This document shows positions 6,783 to 12,973 of a stretch of 12,973 nucleotides of DNA, piece by piece. A model generated the notes under the pieces. It saw nothing but the letters and a program-made list of their open reading frames with translations, had not been told where the DNA came from and searched no databases. The DNA lies in NCBI GenBank assembly GCA_018882645.1, contig VERM01000015.1, positions 1-12,973 of the forward strand. Reading direction: 5' to 3'. Source of the stretch: Ferruginibacter sp. Lineage in GTDB: Bacteria > Bacteroidota > Bacteroidia > Chitinophagales > Chitinophagaceae. How positions within the stretch are numbered: the first letter of the stretch is position 1; every line of letters starts with the position of its first letter. The translations under genes were made by a program, and so were the position numbers.

Positions 6783-6998
6783 ATGCTTAAAGTGATTTCT
6801 GTCATTTTGATTTTAGTTCCGGGATTGACGTTTTTTATCGATGCCAATAGTCTGGGTACAATTTATGATAATGCTATAGAGAGAACGGCGTATAAAATTA
6901 TTATGATGCCATATTGGATAAAATGTATTTCTATTGCAGTAGGAGCAATAATCCTTCTCATACAGTCGGCATCTAAATACAGGTCCTATGATGATTAA
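6783..6998 (+). CDS. small two-helix membrane protein, unknown function
   Basis: A 71-residue protein I do not recognise. Two hydrophobic segments (about 3-18 and 44-64) flank a short polar stretch holding DNAIERTAYK; the tail SKYRSYDD is polar, so it is probably a small inner-membrane hairpin. The ATG lies 19 bases after the aroC stop with no terminator between, so it is likely co-transcribed with the aromatic operon. Whether this means a related role, such as export or membrane anchoring, cannot be told from the sequence. Confidence 0.6.
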   Translation: MLKVISVILILVPGLTFFIDANSLGTIYDNAIERTAYKIIMMPYWIKCISIAVGAIILLIQSASKYRSYDD

Positions 6999-7300
6999 AC
7001 AATTCACATCTGTTTTCATTTTTATTAAACAGAGGCTATCCATGTCTTTTATTGCAGAGTTTAAATGAATGATCCAATATTAAGGGGCCTAAACGCATAT
7101 AAAAAAAACCGCTTTTATTCTATATGGTATCAAAAATGTTTTTTTAAATAAAAACTATGTAATATTGCATAAGAATTGGTTGATATTTTAAAGCCTTGAT
7201 TAAAGCTCTTCAGAACCAGACCACTTTCTAATCAATTATTTTCAACTACAATATTTCTTTTTTAAGCGTACAATTTTGAAACGCATTTTCTGTAATATTT
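6999..7300. other. 302-base AT-rich gap before rho
   Basis: No gene of support is seen. Ten bases after the preceding stop, TCTGTTT (7009-7015) and AAACAGA (7027-7033) can form a 7-bp hairpin with an 11-base loop, but no T-tract follows, so it is not a normal terminator. Two tiny ATG frames exist (7042-7068, 8 codons; 7065-7151, 28 codons) with no sign of function. No convincing -33/-7 pair was found, although rho must have a promoter here or be read from the operon upstream. The long untranslated stretch would suit control of rho by its own product, known in some bacteria; here that is conjecture. Confidence 0.5.
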
Positions 7301-8920
7301 ATGTACAATAAAAGTCAATTGACGGATCTCCTCGTCCCCGAACTGCTCGATATAGCAGATCAGTTAAACATTCCAACCACCAAAAAAATTTCCAGAAATG
7401 ATTTGATCAGTCTAATACTGGAAACACAATCTAACATGACACAAGAAAAAAAATCTGCTCCAGAAGAGAAGCCCAAACGGAAAAGAATTTTAAAGAAAGA
7501 TGAATCCGCATTGGATGTTGTGCAGAAGGACGAAAGCTCGTCTCGTGTACGGAAAACGGATTCCGAAAAAAAACCAGCGTCTAAAAAAATAAAAAATGAT
7601 CAGACGGAGGAAATTCCTGTTGAGGAATTACAACCGATAACTGCTGAGCAGAGTACCGTTCCTCCCGCAATTGCTCAAATGTTGCAACAGGAAGACGTTC
7701 AGCTACCTGAGTTACAACAGGATGTTCAGGCGCACAGTTCTTCCTCCAGGGACCATAAGACGTTTTCAAATAATCCGCGCCAACAACCGGCTTTCAATAT
7801 TGAGTTTGATGGTGTTGTTTTGGGAGAAGGCGTATTGGAGATGATGCCTGATGGATATGGATTTTTAAGAAGCAGTGATTACAATTATTTATCCAGCCCG
7901 GATGACGTTTATGTATCTCCATCTCAAATCAAATTGTTCGGATTGAAAACCGGGGATACGGTGTATGGTTCGGTTAGGCCACCCAAAGAAGGAGAAAAAT
8001 ATTTTGCTTTATTGAAAGTTGAAACGATTAACGGTAAAAGCCCCGAAGAGGTAAGAGATCGTGTGCCCTTTGATTATCTGACACCATTGTTTCCTTTCGA
8101 ACGCTTAAATCTTACAACCAGGCCCGACAATTTCAGTACCAGAATAATGGATTTGTTTACTCCAATTGGAAAAGGACAGCGCGGATTGATTGTTGCCCAG
8201 CCTAAAACGGGTAAAACCATGCTGTTAAAAGAGCTTGCCAATGCCATAGCAGAGAATCACCCCGAATGTTATCTGATGGTTGTTTTGGTGGATGAAAGAC
8301 CGGAAGAGGTTACTGATATGGAGCGCAGTGTTAAGGCAGAAGTAATTGCCTCAACATTCGATGAACCCGCTGAAAAACATGTAAAAGTTTCAACGATAGC
8401 ATTACAGAAAGCCAAAAGGCTGGTGGAGTGTGGTCATGATGTGGTGATATTGTTAGATTCCATTACTCGTCTGGCAAGAGCGCATAACACGGTGGCGCCA
8501 TCAAGCGGCAAGGTGTTGTCGGGTGGTGTGGAGGCTAATGCCATGCAAAAGCCGAAACAATTTTTTGGTGCCGCACGTAAAATAGAAAACGGGGGCTCTT
8601 TAACCATCATTGCCACTGCACTGGTAGATACCGGAAGTAAAATGGATGAAGTAATTTTTGAGGAATTCAAAGGTACCGGCAACATGGAATTGCAGTTGGA
8701 ACGCAAATTGTCTAATCGTCGGATTTATCCTGCCATAGATATTGTTTCTTCATCAACGAGAAGAGATGATTTGTTATTGGACAAAGATACGTTCCAAAGG
8801 ATGTGGGTGTTGCGTAAACATATTGCAGATATGAATGCGGAGGAAGCCATCAATATGTTGCTTAAAAATATGAAGGGCACAAAAGACAATGCGGAGTTTT
8901 TGACCTCAATGAATGGTTAA
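7301..8920 (+). CDS. rho: transcription termination factor Rho
   Basis: The hexameric RNA-dependent ATPase that loads on untranslated RNA and releases stalled transcription complexes. At 539 residues it is some 120 longer than E. coli Rho because of an insert. Domains: Rho N-terminal helical domain at about 4-43; a low-complexity insert at about 46-165, first rich in Lys/Glu, then in Gln/Glu/Ser; an RNA-binding cold-shock-like domain from about 172 with GYGFLR at 185-190; and the RecA-like ATPase. Walker A is PKTGKT (301-306), Walker [11 protein letters not shown] (381-390), with the secondary RNA-binding region around [15 protein letters not shown] (401-415) intact. Such inserts are usual in Bacteroidota; in Bacteroides thetaiotaomicron the disordered region is reported to drive phase separation. 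The ATG at 7301 starts directly on the N-terminal helix. Its last 4 bases overlap the convergent next gene. Confidence 0.96.
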   Translation: MYNKSQLTDLLVPELLDIADQLNIPTTKKISRNDLISLILETQSNMTQEKKSAPEEKPKRKRILKKDESALDVVQKDESSSRVRKTDSEKKPASKKIKNDQTEEIPVEELQPITAEQSTVPPAIAQMLQQEDVQLPELQQDVQAHSSSSRDHKTFSNNPRQQPAFNIEFDGVVLGEGVLEMMPDGYGFLRSSDYNYLSSPDDVYVSPSQIKLFGLKTGDTVYGSVRPPKEGEKYFALLKVETINGKSPEEVRDRVPFDYLTPLFPFERLNLTTRPDNFSTRIMDLFTPIGKGQRGLIVAQPKTGKTMLLKELANAIAENHPECYLMVVLVDERPEEVTDMERSVKAEVIASTFDEPAEKHVKVSTIALQKAKRLVECGHDVVILLDSITRLARAHNTVAPSSGKVLSGGVEANAMQKPKQFFGAARKIENGGSLTIIATALVDTGSKMDEVIFEEFKGTGNMELQLERKLSNRRIYPAIDIVSSSTRRDDLLLDKDTFQRMWVLRKHIADMNAEEAINMLLKNMKGTKDNAEFLTSMNG

Positions 8921-9153
8921 TCGGCCAGCAGCGCATCTATTTTTTTTGCCAACAGTTGATCTTTTTCGGTTACGATATCTCCCGCATCATGGGTACTCAA
9001 CCATATTTCAATAGTATTGTACACGTTTGACCAAAGCGGATGATGATTCATCTTTTCTGCTTCAATGGCTACACGCGTCATAAATGCAAAGGCCTCTGAA
9101 AAGTTTTTGAAAATAAATTTTTTATACAGAGCATTGTTCTTTTTTTCCCACAT
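8917..9153 (-). CDS. phhB: pterin-4a-carbinolamine dehydratase
   Basis: A 78-residue protein of the PCD/DCoH family, which dehydrates 4a-hydroxytetrahydropterin and so recycles the cofactor used by aromatic amino acid hydroxylases. Visible: [15 protein letters not shown] (15-29), [10 protein letters not shown] (32-41) with the active-site pair His37-His38 and Trp41, then [15 protein letters not shown] (44-58). It is shorter at the N-terminus than the about 95-residue members, but from memory this MW-start form is common in Bacteroidota, so I do not call it truncated. It lies tail to tail with rho, the stop codons overlapping by 4 bases, and 10 bases after the IPExxxVDY gene, so those two are probably one transcript. 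The symbol reflects the family; no phenylalanine hydroxylase is in the window, and many bacteria carry PCD proteins without one. Confidence 0.88.
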   Translation of the reverse strand: MWEKKNNALYKKFIFKNFSEAFAFMTRVAIEAEKMNHHPLWSNVYNTIEIWLSTHDAGDIVTEKDQLLAKKIDALLAD

Positions 9154-9163
9154 TTGTTTCTTT

Positions 9164-9598
9164 TTAAAAGATGAGATGTTGTTTGTTTTTTATTTTCTCA
9201 TTCGACATCTCATTCACCAGTTGCACATAAGGCAGTTTCCGAATAGCTTGTAAAAGCACTGTAATGTCATTTTCAGAAACATCCTCGCCCTTTATCATCC
9301 ATAAAAAGTCAAGATGTCGAAATTCCGGGAGAAGATATTCTCCGTCAAAATGATTGTGGTACAGATAGTGGGAAAGAAATAGTCCCGGTACATTATATTC
9401 ATAGATAGAGAAAAAGTATTGTCTGTTTTTTTTAACCAACCCGATTTCCATACTGTTGTTTATTCTGAACTGATAACCCATACTTTGGTTAACGTGCCAT
9501 ACGAATTGATAGTTTTTGACTGGCGCGACAATACCAATGAGGTGTGTATCTGTAAAAAAGGCTTCGGCCAGCTGTTCATTGTCAATTTTTAGTTGCAT
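9164..9598 (-). CDS. IPExxxVDY family protein
   Basis: A 144-residue cytosolic protein with no signal peptide or membrane segment. It matches the IPExxxVDY family of Bacteroidota, named for a conserved C-terminal motif that here reads LPEFRHLDF (90-98) followed by LWMIKG. Other family-like parts are HLIGIVAPVKNYQFVWHVN (19-37) and YFFSIYEYNVPG (61-72). No biochemical function is established as far as I know. From memory, relatives often sit near fatty-acid or pyruvate kinase genes; here the partner is the carbinolamine dehydratase 10 bases downstream. Family assignment rests on the motif and length. Confidence 0.7.
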   Translation of the reverse strand: MQLKIDNEQLAEAFFTDTHLIGIVAPVKNYQFVWHVNQSMGYQFRINNSMEIGLVKKNRQYFFSIYEYNVPGLFLSHYLYHNHFDGEYLLPEFRHLDFLWMIKGEDVSENDITVLLQAIRKLPYVQLVNEMSNEKIKNKQHLIF

Positions 9599-9616
9599 TT
9601 ATTCCCGATATAATAT

Positions 9617-9624
9617 TTAAGATA
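9617..9624 (-). promoter_or_regulatory. candidate -7 box for 9598-8917 genes
   Basis: The minus strand reads TTTTG then TATCTTAA, 18 bases upstream of the IPExxxVDY start. TATCTTAA matches TAnnTTTG at all but two positions, the last two T/G. The gap between this gene and the next upstream one is 67 bases, enough for a promoter. Weak evidence. Confidence 0.25.
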
Positions 9625-9665
9625 CAAAATTTAAAGTAATTGTTGTTTTTTTTATACACGGAAAA

Positions 9666-10112
9666 TCAGTCTGAAAAGTTTAACCAGCTTAATATACACC
9701 CAATGGCCATCTCAATATTTTCAGATAAAAAAACAGATTGATTAACCTTATTTAAACAAATGGTAAATTTCATCAATGGTTTTTCAGGACTGGCGAATCT
9801 ATCGCTCAAATTATTACTTATACCAAGATACAAGAGATTCCCGATAAAATCAGTCTGATATAAGATCTGATACATTTTTCCTTCAGCATCCTGAATGGCC
9901 TGAATAAAAGTATAGGGATTGTGGAGATTATATATATTCAATTCAGAAGAGGAATTGTTAACCGGCAACAATGTGATTGAAAAAAACTGCTCAGTAATGA
10001 TTTGATTGGCTTGAATGTGTGATTGCTGTCCTCTTGTAAACGCCTGGCTATAGCTCTTTATATTAATGGAAAACAATAGTATTGTGATGCCTATAAAAAA
10101 ATATTTATTCAT
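9666..10112 (-). CDS. exported protein, unknown function
   Basis: I do not recognise this 148-residue protein. Residues 1-22 form a signal peptide (MNKYFFIGITILLFSINIKSYS, ending before QAF), so it is probably periplasmic or secreted, with no lipobox. The mature part is mixed polar/hydrophobic, with a single pair of cysteines late in the chain (near ICL and GCI). It starts 22 bases after the stop of the lipoprotein gene at 10135-10731 and is probably in one transcript with it; a shared, unknown envelope role is a guess from position. Confidence 0.6.
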   Translation of the reverse strand: MNKYFFIGITILLFSINIKSYSQAFTRGQQSHIQANQIITEQFFSITLLPVNNSSSELNIYNLHNPYTFIQAIQDAEGKMYQILYQTDFIGNLLYLGISNNLSDRFASPEKPLMKFTICLNKVNQSVFLSENIEMAIGCILSWLNFSD

Positions 10113-10134
10113 TATATCAAATTTTGAAAGAAAA

Positions 10135-10731
10135 TTATTTTAACCATTGTATGGGATCGGTACTGATAATATAAATATCAATATTATCCGGATTGTTGTG
10201 CTGTAATTCAAAGGCCTTTTGATACAATGGACGATAATAGGTACCGGACGAATAAGAGTACAAAAGAAAAAAAGTCAATTTTCCTAAATCCTTGTCAATC
10301 ACAAAAGCGCTGTTATTGGAAAGCCTGCAAAGTTTATAAGAAGAGAACTTTTTTGTTTTTATTTTCAGGCTGTCCGGATACTCTTTTCTGTATGTATTCA
10401 GGAGCATCTCATTTTCAATTCGGCCCCTACAGGACTCATTTTCATTCAGATAATCACTTCTCTTTATCAAAATTGTATCGTTTAAATAAGCACCTATGTA
10501 TATAGAGATGTTTTCTTTTTGAACCATATCCTGAAAAAAATCAATAACAGAAGAGCTGTCTATGTATAAGATGTTTTTTGAAGGAAAAAGATTTTCTTTT
10601 TCAATAACCCGCAAAAAGTCTTTTTTGGTATCGAAACGAAAGGGTCTTTGTAGACCGTATTTCTGTTTTATAAAAGCGGTACAAGACAATAATCCACCCG
10701 CACATACAATAATGAAAATTCGGTTGAACAT
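10135..10731 (-). CDS. lipoprotein, possibly degenerate thioredoxin-like
   Basis: A 198-residue protein with a lipoprotein signal: MFNRIF, a hydrophobic stretch, then GGLLSC with the lipidated Cys17. It is therefore probably membrane-anchored facing the periplasm. The C-terminal half (SNNSAFVIDKDLGKLTFFLL, then FELQHNNPDNIDIYIISTDP) resembles the later strands of thioredoxin/redoxin-like folds, but there is no CxxC active site, so no reductase activity is claimed. It lies between the strong hairpin at 10748-10780 and the exported protein gene downstream (22 bases). Only 17 bases separate its start from the hairpin, so its own promoter must be short or overlap the hairpin. Confidence 0.6.
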   Translation of the reverse strand: MFNRIFIIVCAGGLLSCTAFIKQKYGLQRPFRFDTKKDFLRVIEKENLFPSKNILYIDSSSVIDFFQDMVQKENISIYIGAYLNDTILIKRSDYLNENESCRGRIENEMLLNTYRKEYPDSLKIKTKKFSSYKLCRLSNNSAFVIDKDLGKLTFFLLYSYSSGTYYRPLYQKAFELQHNNPDNIDIYIISTDPIQWLK

Positions 10732-10747
10732 AGTGATTCATTTTTAT

Positions 10748-10780
10748 AAAAGGTAGTCGTATTCGTTACGACTACCTTTT
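10748..10780 (-). terminator. strong hairpin terminator after the 10791-11273 gene
   Basis: A perfect 13-bp inverted repeat (arms 10748-10760 and 10768-10780), extendable to 14 bp with a 5-base loop, starts about 10 bases past the stop codon of the exported cysteine protein. On the minus strand the stem ends in TTTT and is followed by ATAAAAA, a short but fair terminator tail; the opposite strand also has AAAA/TTTT ends, so it may work both ways. It separates that gene from the lipoprotein gene downstream. Confidence 0.75.
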
Positions 10781-10790
10781 ACATCATTGA

Positions 10791-11273
10791 TTAATATATG
10801 GGAACGGTAATTACATATTCCTGATTTACGACAGAAACATTATATGAGCCACCCCTTGCCCATTTGGTCTGTCCGTTTTTGTTGGTAAACCAAAGCATAT
10901 TGTCTCCAATTACAAATTTGCTCATGTCTTGTTTGATAAAACGAGATGAGTTTTTTATCTCCAGTGGCAAATGAATTTCTGCCGAAGTGTTTGACAATTT
11001 TGTATATCCATTTACTGTTGTTCCGCTTAGGCTTGGTCTGGGTGTTATTTCCGAACAGTTGATGGTCAGTCCGAGTTTTATACACAATCCAAATCCCGAA
11101 GTGCATCCGGTTCTCGGTCTGTGAAAATTAAATAAATCAAGAGTGATGTGATAAGTTGGATAAAATCCAGGAGGGCACAAAGGAATTTCTTCATTAACAG
11201 CAACCAACTTAGCATCTTGAGCATTTACAAGTCCGGAACAAAAGATACATGCAATAAATAATAACTTTTTCAT
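10791..11273 (-). CDS. exported cysteine-containing protein, unknown function
   Basis: A 160-residue protein I do not recognise. Residues 1-18 are a clear signal peptide (MKKLLFIACIFCSGLVNA, cut before QD). The mature part has four cysteines (33, 57, 64, 73) within 41 residues, in CPPGFYP and a GCTSGFGLC stretch, which could form two disulfides in the periplasm or outside. The C-terminal half is polar and beta-rich in look (WFTNKNGQTKWARGG, then YNVSVVNQEYVITVPIY). It is the first gene of the minus-strand exported block, is followed by its own terminator, and is divergent from the XRE regulator across a 291-base gap; the regulator may control it. Confidence 0.65.
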   Translation of the reverse strand: MKKLLFIACIFCSGLVNAQDAKLVAVNEEIPLCPPGFYPTYHITLDLFNFHRPRTGCTSGFGLCIKLGLTINCSEITPRPSLSGTTVNGYTKLSNTSAEIHLPLEIKNSSRFIKQDMSKFVIGDNMLWFTNKNGQTKWARGGSYNVSVVNQEYVITVPIY

Positions 11274-11564
11274 TTGAATAGTTTTATAAGGTATTTAATA
11301 ATCGCCTACTCTGTTTTACGGTTTTCGGCTTCTCCGTATCAATGGCCATCGATGACGTAAAGCTGAAATTTTTCGTTTCTTATACCAAAAAAAACGACTA
11401 AACTAAATTCAGTTCAATTGAATTTTATTTACCGCGTCTAAACTGTGGTTTTCATCGTAAATGAAAGGGTATTTTCTTTCTTACTCGAAAGGAAATTGCC
11501 CGATAAATCACATTTACCTGCGATAATTTTATTTTTTAATCCTTATTATCTTAAATCTATTCAA
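11274..11564. promoter_or_regulatory. divergent intergenic region with inverted repeat
   Basis: The region parts the exported-protein gene from the XRE regulator and must hold both promoters. The clearest element is an inverted repeat at 11405-11425: AAATTCA and TGAATTT around 7 bases, overlapping a perfect 10-base palindrome TTCAATTGAA at 11413-11422. A direct repeat CTAAACT occurs at 11398-11404 and 11438-11444, 40 bases apart and flanking it. These fit an operator for a dimeric HTH protein, possibly the regulator itself. The sequence is AT-rich, so short palindromes can arise by chance. Confidence 0.4.
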
Positions 11565-11999
11565 ATGAAAAAGAAAACAAACGACCCGGGTTGCGACCGA
11601 ATGAAAATAGGAAGCAACATTCGTAAATGGAGAAACATCAAAGCAGTCAAACAAAGAGAACTAGCAGCGGCACTGCATCTTTCGGAAGCGGCAGTAAGTA
11701 ACATTGAAAACGATCTTACCGATGTCACCTTAAGTCAGCTCGAAAATATTTCCTTGTTGTTGAATATTCCGGTAGAACAATTGTTTATTGATCCGCAGGA
11801 AAATATTTCAGGCAACAGCTATATTTCTGAAGCAGAAATGGCAAAGACTCAGTTTGTGATGGAAAAAGAGGTTTTATATGCGATTATTGGAAGTATTCAG
11901 AAAAAAGATGAACAAATTCAGATTGTTCTCCAAGATGTGCTTTCAACAATGAAAAATATGGTTTCCGGAAACAACAGAAACGAAGCATCTGTTTCTTGA
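11565..11999 (+). CDS. XRE-family HTH transcriptional regulator
   Basis: A 144-residue protein with an N-terminal XRE/Cro-like helix-turn-helix (about residues 15-72: IGSNIRKWRNIKAVKQRELA, then LHLSEAAVSNIEN and the LLNIPVEQLF end). The remaining part, about 75-144, is helical and charged (FVMEKEVLYAIIGSIQKKDE), perhaps for dimerisation, with no ligand domain seen. I choose the ATG at 11565; the frame is open from a GTG at 11445, but the extra 40 residues are unlike the family and would cover the inverted repeat. An ATG at 11601 is a possible shorter start. Role inferred: DNA-binding regulator of itself and nearby genes for exported proteins. Confidence 0.85.
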   Translation: MKKKTNDPGCDRMKIGSNIRKWRNIKAVKQRELAAALHLSEAAVSNIENDLTDVTLSQLENISLLLNIPVEQLFIDPQENISGNSYISEAEMAKTQFVMEKEVLYAIIGSIQKKDEQIQIVLQDVLSTMKNMVSGNNRNEASVS

Positions 12000-12046
12000 T
12001 GTCATCTATTCGACTAACTTAGTGTGCATAAATTCAAATAATATAA

Positions 12047-12973
12047 ATGGCACGCATTTTCTTTTTTTCTGTTGTATGTACATCCGGTTTATTATGCTCT
12101 TGTACAATTTATACAACGAGATACAATCCAGAGAAAAAATATTCAAAGAATGATCTTGAATCCGACTTTATTTTGATGCGTAAAGTTTTGGAAGAGAAAC
12201 ATCCCTCTTTATATATGTATACAACAAAAGACAGCATGGATTATTTTTTTGATCATTATTATAAAATGATAGAAGATAAAATGACAGAGCGGACTTTTAC
12301 TTCAAGGATTCTTGCCCCGCTTATTTCTAAAATTCGTTGTGGCCACACCAACGTGGGAATGAGCCGGCGGTTCTATAAATGGCAGGAAAATCATCGCCCT
12401 CCCATATTACCCTTACATCTTAGAGTGTGGAAAGACACCATGATGGTAATGTATAATCTCAATACTAAAGATACGTCCATACGAAAGGGCATGATCGTTC
12501 AAAAAATAAATGGAATCGATTCGAAGGATATCTTCCGTGATATGTTCAATTGCTTTTCAACAGATGGATATTCTGAAAATATAAATTACTATAGGCTAAG
12601 CAGTAGCTTTTCCTTTTATCATTATTTTCTTTATGGATCAAACAGCGTTTACAGTATTGAATGCAGCGACAGTTCAGGAAGAGTCATGACTTTTGAAAAG
12701 CCCGCATATAAATTCAGCAAAAAAAAGATTAAAAAAGATACCGACTCTCTGGTTAATCAAAGCCGGTCTGCAATAAAAGAAAAATCAGCCAGTTTTCAAA
12801 TCGATTCAACACAACGATTCGCTTTAATGACCCTTAATAATTTTACCAAATGGAACCTGAGGTGTTTTTTATATTCCAGCTTTAGAAAACTTAAAGAAAA
12901 AAACATTCCCCATCTGATAATAGATTTACGAAAAAACGGAGGGGGATATGTTAGATCATCCACACTGCTTACC
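12047..12973 (+). CDS. S41-family peptidase-like lipoprotein (3' end outside window)
   Basis: An ATG at 12047, 47 bases after the regulator stop, opens a frame of 309 codons that is still open at the right edge. The start is a lipoprotein signal: a hydrophobic stretch then LLCSC, with Cys19 as probable lipidated residue. Residues 37-130 look like the helical N-terminal part of S41-like proteins (FILMRKVLEEKHPSLY, then ISKIRCGHTNVGM). A PDZ-like stretch follows (RKGMIVQKINGIDSKDIF, about 145-165). LIIDLRKNGGG near the edge is the strand before the S41 active site (C-terminal processing/tricorn type). The catalytic Ser and Lys would be encoded beyond the window, so activity cannot be judged. 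Confidence 0.8.
   Translation, partial: MARIFFFSVVCTSGLLCSCTIYTTRYNPEKKYSKNDLESDFILMRKVLEEKHPSLYMYTTKDSMDYFFDHYYKMIEDKMTERTFTSRILAPLISKIRCGHTNVGMSRRFYKWQENHRPPILPLHLRVWKDTMMVMYNLNTKDTSIRKGMIVQKINGIDSKDIFRDMFNCFSTDGYSENINYYRLSSSFSFYHYFLYGSNSVYSIECSDSSGRVMTFEKPAYKFSKKKIKKDTDSLVNQSRSAIKEKSASFQIDSTQRFALMTLNNFTKWNLRCFLYSSFRKLKEKNIPHLIIDLRKNGGGYVRSSTLLT

Noticed and set aside
7042..7151. Two tiny ATG frames upstream of rho as possible leader peptides
   Set aside because: No codon bias and no terminator or competing hairpin follows, unlike the case before pheA.
11445..11564. GTG extension of the XRE regulator by 40 residues
   Set aside because: The added sequence is unlike the family and hydrophobic in part, and would replace the promoter region; the ATG at 11565 lies just before the HTH domain.
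1..12973. CRISPR array, tRNA, rRNA or prophage
   Set aside because: No regularly spaced repeats, cloverleaf, rRNA stretch, integrase or phage structural genes were found.

Overview
The window looks like chromosomal DNA of a Bacteroidota bacterium, probably of the Chitinophagaceae type. This rests on moderate-to-low GC, starts without clear Shine-Dalgarno sites, -7 boxes like TAnnTTTG, a DAHP synthase with a C-terminal chorismate mutase, a Rho with a long charged insert, an IPExxxVDY-family protein and a FISUMP-domain remnant. The genus cannot be read from the sequence.

Layout. (1) 124-879, minus: fabG, a fatty-acid synthesis reductase. (2) 953-1216: a 5'-truncated remnant of a FISUMP domain protein. 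(3) 1300-6998, plus: an aromatic amino acid operon: leader peptide/attenuator, pheA, DAHP synthase-chorismate mutase fusion, aroB, aroA, aroC and a small membrane protein. (4) 7301-8920, plus: rho, after a 302-base AT-rich gap. (5) 8917-11273, minus: a pterin carbinolamine dehydratase, an IPExxxVDY protein, then three unrecognised exported proteins; a strong hairpin separates the most upstream one from the rest. (6) 11565-11999, plus: an XRE-type regulator, divergent from the exported-protein block, with an inverted repeat between them. (7) 12047 to the right edge, plus: the first 309 codons of an S41-peptidase-like lipoprotein.

The best discovery is the region in front of pheA. A 27-codon ORF at 1319-1402 encodes a peptide with 7 Phe and 2 Tyr; eight of the ten residues 9-18 are aromatic. 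It is followed by a textbook intrinsic terminator (7-bp GC-rich stem, 5-base loop, seven T) ending 7 bases before the pheA ATG. The end of the leader ORF can pair with the 5' arm of that terminator, forming a competing antiterminator. This is the architecture of ribosome-mediated attenuation as in enterobacterial pheL-pheA, here controlling a larger operon in a different phylum. How it works together (inference): scarce charged tRNA-Phe stalls the ribosome early in the leader, the antiterminator forms, and the polymerase reads on into pheA and the chorismate genes. With ample Phe the ribosome reaches the leader stop, covers the antiterminator arm and the terminator forms.

The operon supplies DAHP synthase, dehydroquinate synthase, EPSP synthase, chorismate synthase, chorismate mutase and prephenate dehydratase. 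The other shikimate enzymes (aroD/aroQ, aroE, aroK), tyrA and an aromatic aminotransferase are not in the window. As I recall, tyrA and an aminotransferase commonly sit between pheA and the DAHP synthase in related bacteria; only 35 bases separate those genes here.
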